Of a stretch of DNA of 64,000 nt, positions 58,237 through 64,000 are shown piece after piece. The first letter of the stretch is position 1. The number at the start of each line of letters is the position of its first letter. The position numbers and the translations under genes are program-made. The notes below the pieces were generated by a model. The model was not told the DNA's origin and did no database searches. It was given only the letters and a program-made list of their open reading frames with translations. Origin of the DNA: Dysidea avara (taxonomy: Eukaryota > Porifera > Demospongiae > Dictyoceratida > Dysideidae); NCBI RefSeq assembly GCF_963678975.1, contig NC_089274.1, positions 5,692,001 through 5,756,000 of the forward strand. The letters run 5' to 3'.

Positions 58237-61200
58237 ATGGAGAAATGTTGCTGCTTATGCCTTGCAAGTTTAGTGAATGCAAAAGGAAAATCTCGTCAGA
58301 AGAAAGTGTTTGGTGGAAAGTGCCAAGCAGAAGTACAAAAGTTAAAAGAATGCTTTGCACAAGAAGGTTGTGGGGGACTGGAGAATTTTAGTATGGATTC
58401 AACATTATGCTACGAGTGTATGCAGAAACTAAAAGATTTGAGAATGAAATTAAACAAATCAGAGCTAAAGTATCATCTTTCATTCGCAATTTACTTTCAT
58501 TCGCAATTCAAAGCAGCAGCAAAACATTCGTAGTGTGAGTAGCTAACCTTTGAGCATGAAACCTGTATGTGATGTGTTTAATGATAGAGTATAAGACGTT
58601 GCACCGATCACAGAGCAACTTCAGATGGTGGAAGTTCAATGATGTCCAGTTTTTCTAGAGTGTGTAGTGGTTTTCCATCACTTGCTGTAAGTTTGATTAA
58701 ATGTAGATACATAAAGTAAGATTAACTTTATGTTCTTTAGCCGACAACAGTTCCAACGACAGTTACTGGTTCACCTGTAATGTTTACTTTCCCAGCAATG
58801 TACAGTGGGCTTCCGTCATTTAACGTGAGTTTTTTTTTTTTAATAAATCAAAACATCAAATGAGACCTTTTTAGCCCATGACAGTTACTGATTCTTCTGT
58901 GATGTCACGTTTTCCTGCAGTCTGTAGTGTTTCTCCATCACTTGCTGTAAGTTCAATCAAATGTAGATACATAAAGCAAGATGAACTATATGTTCTTTAG
59001 CCAACAACAGTTCCAACGACAGTTACTGGTTCACCAGTAATGCTTACTTTCCCTGCATTGTGCAGTGGGTTTCCGTCATTTAATGTGAGTTTTTTTAAAT
59101 AAATCAAAACATCAAATGGGACCTTTTTAGCCCACGACAGTTACTGGTTCTTCTGTGATGTCACGTTTTCCCACAGTCTGTAGTGTTTCTACATCACTTG
59201 CTGTAAGTTCAATCAAATGTAGATACATAAAGTAAGATGAACTATATGTTCTTTAGCCAACAACAGTTCCAACGACAGTTACTGGTTCACCTCTGTTGTT
59301 TAGCTTCCCAGCAGTGTACAGTGGGTTTTCATCATTTGCTGTGAGTTTTTATTTCATACATGAAGTGACATCATAACATTAAATGCTTTTTTTCTAGCTA
59401 ACTACAGTTACTAGCTCATCAGTGATGTCAAGTTTACCAGCGGTGTACAGTGGATTTACTGTGAGTATTTATTTAATAGCATTAATACATGAAGTGAGAT
59501 TTATTTTGTAGACAACAACAGTTACCAGTCAACCTATGATGTCCATTGTCTCTACAACATCTGAGGAAGTTTCTGTAAGCTTACACGTACTATATATTGT
59601 ATATGCATTATAATAATTGATTATGTGTAGATAAATGTTGGTGATAGGAAATACAAGATTAAAACTCCAAAGAGGAAATTGGCTGCAAAGCGGTATGCTA
59701 GACAGAGTTATCCATCCTTTACCAAATCTGTTGTGGATTCTCATCCTGATAATATCTTGTCTGTAATAGGGAGTGGTATTAAGAATGAATTTAGCCATAT
59801 GAGTTCTACCAATCTCAAAACTATAATAAAATGTGACGGAGAAACTATTCAGATGTTTTCTTGGGATGCTATCTGGGGTGATTTAAAACTACACATGCCT
59901 ATGTTCACATCATTTTTGGAGTCTTTTCAAACTAAAGAAGATATCCTTGTGAACTGTGTAGTTGGATGCATGCTTTTGAAGAAACGAAATCAATCATTGG
60001 CTTTTCTTCAAAGAACGTTATCCACTTTTTCTATGCTAATGGAGCTTCAAAGAAGGTGTGTACTTACCATGAATGTGCTAGTACAATAATATGTTTGTAA
60101 TTGTATATATAGGTATACAGGTGTTTGCAACCATTAATGCTGTGTCAGTCATATGAGGCCACCCTTGATACCATGGACAGAATTGTAGCACATTATGATA
60201 AAATACCATTGTTGTGGAAAAATCAGTTAATGCAATACGTTCCTTCAACACAGGTAATTAATAATTTCATTCTTTAATATTTTATTATTAATGTCTTTCA
60301 TAGAATTGCATTAGTGCAGACCAATTTTTCCCCAACTTGTCTGATTCAGTTTCCAGTAGTGAGACCTCTTTTGCCAGTCCATCATATAGCCCTATTAATA
60401 CATCTAATGATTCTGAAGCAGATCGACCAACATGTAACCCTTTGTTGTTGACAACCAGTATTCTAGAGGTGCTACAAGATAATACACCAACACAACCCAG
60501 ACCAGAACTACTAGTGGAACTACAAGATGGTATATCCGAGCAATGGGATGGTACATCACAGCCATTTCAGCCACGGGGTAGCACACCACAGCCACGAGGT
60601 AGCACACCACAGCCACAGGATAGTACACCACAGCCACAGGGTAGTACACCACAGCCACGGGGTAGTACACCACAGCCACGGAGTAGTACACCACAGTCAC
60701 AGAGTAGTACACCACAGCCGCGGGGTAGTACACCACAGCCATGGCAGCCACAGCTACGGAATACTACATCACAACAACAGGATGGTACACTACTACAGCT
60801 ACCTGGTAGTACATCGAACCCACAGGATAGTCCACCACAGCCACTAGATACTACATCTGATCCACAGGAGAATATTACATTCGGGTCAGAAATGCGACAG
60901 GACAGAGGATCCACACAACAGAATGGTACTGTAAACACCAATTGGCCTGGTTTCAAAATTGTTGGAGACAACATAGATAAGAACTTTCACCCATCATTTC
61001 AACGTCATAGCAATTCAACTAATTCCATGCATGCATTTCATATGTACGCAGTGCAAGATAGAATAGATTTATCATCATATTCTGACATTGCACCATCTTC
61101 CATTATTGAAATTGACAAGCTACTAATAAGCAAGGAAGACACCAAGTCATTTTTAGGTGATGCAGTTGTATTGCTGAGTAGGTATGCATTAGTTTATTGT

Positions 61201-62853
61201 AATGTATGTGGTTGTTAATATTTTTATAATTGCAGAATTTTGGTTCAACACATAAAAGTGTTTTCTACCCAAAAGAAAGATGTGCTGGCTCACATACCAA
61301 GCAAGTTCATCGAGGAGATGTCAATGAAGTCGAAAGTGGTTAGGATATGTAATAGTTACTGAAGTATTAATACATAAAGTGGACATTGTTGTAAATTTTA
61401 GAAAAGCAAAAGACTACCAAATAGACATTTAATATGCTATACATTTGTATTAATAGTGCCGTGTATGTAGTTTGCTTTTTGTGTAGGTACCACTTGGAGT
61501 GTTGAAGAGAAACGAAAATAGAATTGAGGAAATGTGTGAAATAATGGATGAAATTCACAAGTATGTGCCGTCCAGGCATGTGACAGAATTATTTCCACTA
61601 TTCCATGATGAATCTGATTTTGAGTATGATGATGAAGTTTTTCACCAAATTTTACTAGGGGGTGATCAATTGACAACAGCTAGGGCAAGAGGCAGCATTG
61701 CTGCTAGAAGGGACCACCAAACACGCCGAGAGCGTTTACAGGGCTTGCTACCAGTGGTAGAGGATTGGCATGCCAAACAATGCTTACTTAAGGTATATAT
61801 ATATATATATATATAGTGCATTATTCACTACACAGTACACACTGCTTCAGTGCTTGCACATTTTTGGTAATTGCATTACAGTCTGCTAAATGAGCTGAAT
61901 TTCTTGCTTTAACCTTGCAGGCTATTTGGAAGCACTTTTTTACTCAGGCTTCCAGCACAGAGAAAGGTACATTATCACAATTTAAAGTGCTCTTAAATGT
62001 AGCAACTTCCGTGGACCCTGAGAAGAATATGAAGGGATGCGAGGACTTCCTTCTCATAGTGTTGCACGCTCATGTTGTTGCTGCAGGAAACAAACTTATG
62101 GAGAAAAAGCAGTATGACACTGCCCAAGACCTTGCAAGAGCCATACTTCGTAAGTTCACAAATTTTGATCCAGACAAAAAGAATTCACAGAATGATAAAA
62201 TTCACCTGTATGGCACAGAGTTACTAACAGTGGCCATTATTTGGCATTCCTTTGATGACTCCATACGGGAAGCAGATGGAGACAGGGTCCTCCTGTGCTG
62301 GAAATTTTTATTAGTGATTTTTCGGGCAAAGGGTCACAGAAACTATTGCAAAGAGGCTGTAACACTACTAGTTCAGTACCACTTTTTGTTGTCAGATCGC
62401 AAAGCAGCACAGATGAAGTGGTCTCGTTTTATTAACACATCTGGAAAGCAAGGTTGTAATATACCATGTGACATCCACTTAGAGCACCTCAATAAACGTC
62501 TTAAGGGGCTGATAACAAAGTTAAACTCCAATGCATCGGGTAGTAGTAATAGTATCTACCCTGTCAATGCTGTCAATCGTGCTGCAAGGTCTATTGGCTT
62601 GCTAAATGAACTGTGCGATTTATTTGAAGATCAGAACAAGGTTTCACCTGAATCTGGCAATCACAACAAGCCCTCTCTAGAAAAAGACGTCAAGTTGATA
62701 GTGGATGTTCTCAAAGAAGTAGATGTTTTTGACATTAAGCAAAGGAGAAAACACCGGTCATTTTCAAATATTGGTCAAATTTTACAGCAGTGTCCATCTG
62801 GACATTTGAAACCATGGATTTTATCAAAACTTGATGCATACAATTTAATTTAA
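58237..62853 (+). CDS. DUF6589-like protein with cysteine cluster, repeat exons and heptad repeats, 15 exons
   Basis: Exons: 58237-58529, 58614-58686, 58741-58824, 58875-58946, 59001-59084, 59131-59202, 59257-59340, 59398-59460, 59512-59574, 59631-60055, 60121-60253, 60304-61181, 61236-61335, 61487-61792, 61921-62853. All phases agree and sum to 3663 nt (1,220 aa). Order of parts: a Cys-rich N-terminus (MEKCCCLCLAS and later LCYECMQKL) that may bind zinc; a tandem exon array (about 98-296); a basic stretch (KYKIKTPKRKLAAKRYARQ); an STP-rich region with eight RGSTPQP-type heptads (about 573-628); and a C-terminal domain with LLGGDQLTTARARGS (about 864-878) and LLPVVEDWHAK (about 898-905), which I associate with DUF6589. 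Its function is unknown. The exon 1 donor is weak (TTC, then GTAGTG), chosen because a stop follows. No frame break was found, so the gene appears intact. Confidence 0.75.
58614..59460 (+). repeat. Tandem array of duplicated mini-exons with introns
   Basis: Seven consecutive exons of 63-84 nt are paralogous. An 84 nt type (PTTVPTTVTGSP... SF) alternates with a 72 nt type (P(M/T)TVT(D/G)SSVMSRFP... SLA). The genomic unit (long exon, intron, short exon, intron) recurs every 257-260 bp, for example CTTGCTGTAAGTT at 58681, 58941 and 59197, with introns nearly identical between units. After the partial exon 2, every exon begins and ends in phase 0, so copy number can change without breaking the frame. 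The eighth exon (59512-59574) is a diverged relative. Confidence 0.9.
60574..60741 (+). repeat. Eight-copy heptad-coding repeat (21 bp unit)
   Basis: Eight in-frame 21 bp units code for R/Q-G/S/D-S-T-P-Q-P/S. Less regular STP-containing units continue on both sides to about 60870. It is a low-complexity, probably disordered linker. Confidence 0.92.
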
Positions 62854-62905
62854 CATGCAATGTTTCAACATACAGTTACATTATTTCATTCCTGTACAAT
62901 GCTAC

Positions 62906-63895
62906 CTATTGCTTTGAACATTCTTCACAGTCACATAAAGTACTACAAATGTCACAACACTTGCATTTTATACAGTCTGGTTCATCAAAAAGTATAAATG
63001 ATTGGAATAAATTACACCGACGACAGCTGCTGCTGTTCTCATAATATGCCTTCATGGACTGTTGCATGTGACGGCCGCCTTTTCTTCCACATATTAATAA
63101 AGCATGTGACAATTCACTATCACGCCCTGCCCTTCCAATCTCTTGTAGGTAGTGTTCAGGGTCACAAGGTGATCCCCAATGAATGATCTGGTGAACATCA
63201 GGGCAATCAATGCCCATGCTGAATGCTTTAGTGGCTATCACTATTCGTAATTTTGATCCTTGCTTTGTAAACACAGACAATACAGCCTGTTTCATTGCCA
63301 CAGTTGAAGCTCTGGTGTACATAGTTAGCAAACGGAATTGCAGGAAATTGGGATATCCTGCTGGTTCGGTTTTGTCATCGCCTAGATAGCGTATCAGCCT
63401 TGCATACAAGTCAGAACAATCCCAATATGTACGACAAAATACTATAGTTTTAGGATAATTCATTTTCATCTTTATTAAATCACCTGCTATCACTGCACTC
63501 AACTCGTCCAGTTTCATGGCAGGTATGACAGAAAGAAAAATATTTGGTGATAAGCCAACAACGATTGGATTCTGTAGGTACAAACGATCCTTCACAGCTT
63601 GTAAAGTAGGGTGAGTAGCTGTAGCTGTCAGCGCCAAGATACGGACATGATCTGGAATAATGCTTCGTAGCTCTCCAATCATGGCAAATGCAGTACGGAA
63701 ATCATCACCCCTAGATAAAAATATTTAAATTCAAACTGGAGTGTGCATACGTGTATACCTACCAAGTCTTAACACAATGAGCTTCATCCACTGCTATACC
63801 AATCAAGTTCTCCTTATACACTGGTGACAAAAGCATCTGACGATATTTAGGATTGCATATAATATTTTCTGGACTAAGGCCACTCCAAGTCATAC
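62906..63895 (-). CDS. RecQ-type DNA helicase, 3' part; 5' end beyond the window
   Basis: Exons 63895-63763 and 63710-62906 join in phase (ACTTG to GGGTGAT giving KTWGDDF). Superfamily 2 motifs: GIAVDEAHCV (motif II, DEAH), LALTATAT (III), TIVFCRT (IV), IATKAFSMGID (V) and YLQEIGRAGRD (VI). These are all RecQ-like ATP-dependent 3'-5' helicase signatures. The C-terminus has a cysteine-rich tail (CKCCDICSTLCDCEEC) that could be a zinc-binding subdomain; there is no clear winged-helix or HRDC domain, so it is shorter than cellular RECQ1 or BLM. Motifs 0, I and Ia lie outside the window. The stop codon is 52 bp from that of the DUF6589-like gene. No frame break was seen. Such RecQ-like genes are multicopy in several invertebrates (recollection). 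Confidence 0.88.
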
Positions 63896-64000
63896 CTTAG
63901 TTTCTGGTCACTCCCAAGCCTACAAATGGATGCGGGCGGGCGGATGATCAGGACTTCAGGACTATAGACTCTACTGTGACAATATACTGTATGGTATTAT

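Larger units (their letters stand above)
57928..64000. mobile_element. Candidate large composite element: GTCTCG terminus plus DUF6589-like and RecQ-like genes
   Basis: At 57928 a TA is followed by GTCTCGTGCTCAGACCGC, then TGTGTGGGGGCGGG and GGGTCTGGTGGATC. This is the same order of words as in the termini of the MITEs at 9354 and 23410. No matching right end occurs up to 64000. The enclosed genes are convergent with only 52 bp between their stop codons, as in compact transposons. That they form one mobile unit is inference. Confidence 0.4.

Noticed and set aside
60404-60974. Minus-strand and second-frame open frames over the heptad region
   Set aside because: Shadows of the 21 bp repeat; the plus-strand frame fits the exon phases of the surrounding gene.

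Overview
This is eukaryotic, AT-rich animal DNA with GT-AG introns, a TATA-box promoter, a nested tRNA gene, SINEs and many short inverted-repeat transposons. The anchor gene, EFTUD2 (U5 snRNP GTPase), can be followed over 32 exons and about 984 codons and is very close to the vertebrate protein. The transposon repertoire (P-type transposase with a SUMO-protease tail, a large DDE transposase with zinc-finger tail, a DUF6589-like protein) and the intron style suggest an early-branching metazoan, most likely a sponge. That assignment is inference; the species cannot be read from the sequence.

Layout. 1-1464: intron and first exon of an unidentified acidic protein on the minus strand, sharing a 273 bp divergent promoter with EFTUD2. 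1738-24760: EFTUD2 on the plus strand. Its introns hold a tRNA-derived SINE, a tRNA-Ala(AGC) gene in antisense, a 1.4 kb long-inverted-repeat element and at least eight MITEs, one nested in another. 26111 to about 31059: a protein kinase gene on the minus strand, convergent with EFTUD2, with all catalytic residues but DFD instead of DFG; its 5' end is not resolved. 31-37 kb: mostly gene-poor, with a TA-flanked MITE, a second SINE, an orphan candidate exon and a (GT)n tract of about 118 bp.

37.3-47.8 kb: an island of palindromic elements. It holds a 642 bp foldback element with a perfect 9 bp target duplication, two divergent arms of a large inverted repeat 5 kb apart, and a 3.3 kb element with about 97 bp terminal inverted repeats whose only long reading frame is split by a later 321 bp MITE that left a TAA duplication.

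49.4-53.5 kb: a decayed P-element-like transposase ending in a Ulp1/SENP-type SUMO protease domain, with several frameshifts. 53762-57568: a nearly complete 3.8 kb DNA transposon (33 bp inverted repeats starting GGCC, TTA duplication) coding for a DDE transposase of about 1,090 residues, broken by one frameshift near its C-terminus.

57.9-64 kb: the most intriguing unit. A 15-exon gene on the plus strand (about 1,220 aa) has an N-terminal cysteine cluster, a tandem array of phase-0 mini-exons, a heptad-repeat region and a C-terminal DUF6589-like domain. It ends only 52 bp from the stop codon of a convergent RecQ-type helicase that runs off the right edge. The left side begins with a TA-flanked terminus shared with two MITEs in EFTUD2 introns, so the pair may be the autonomous parent of that family. 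This is a hypothesis; the right end lies outside the window.
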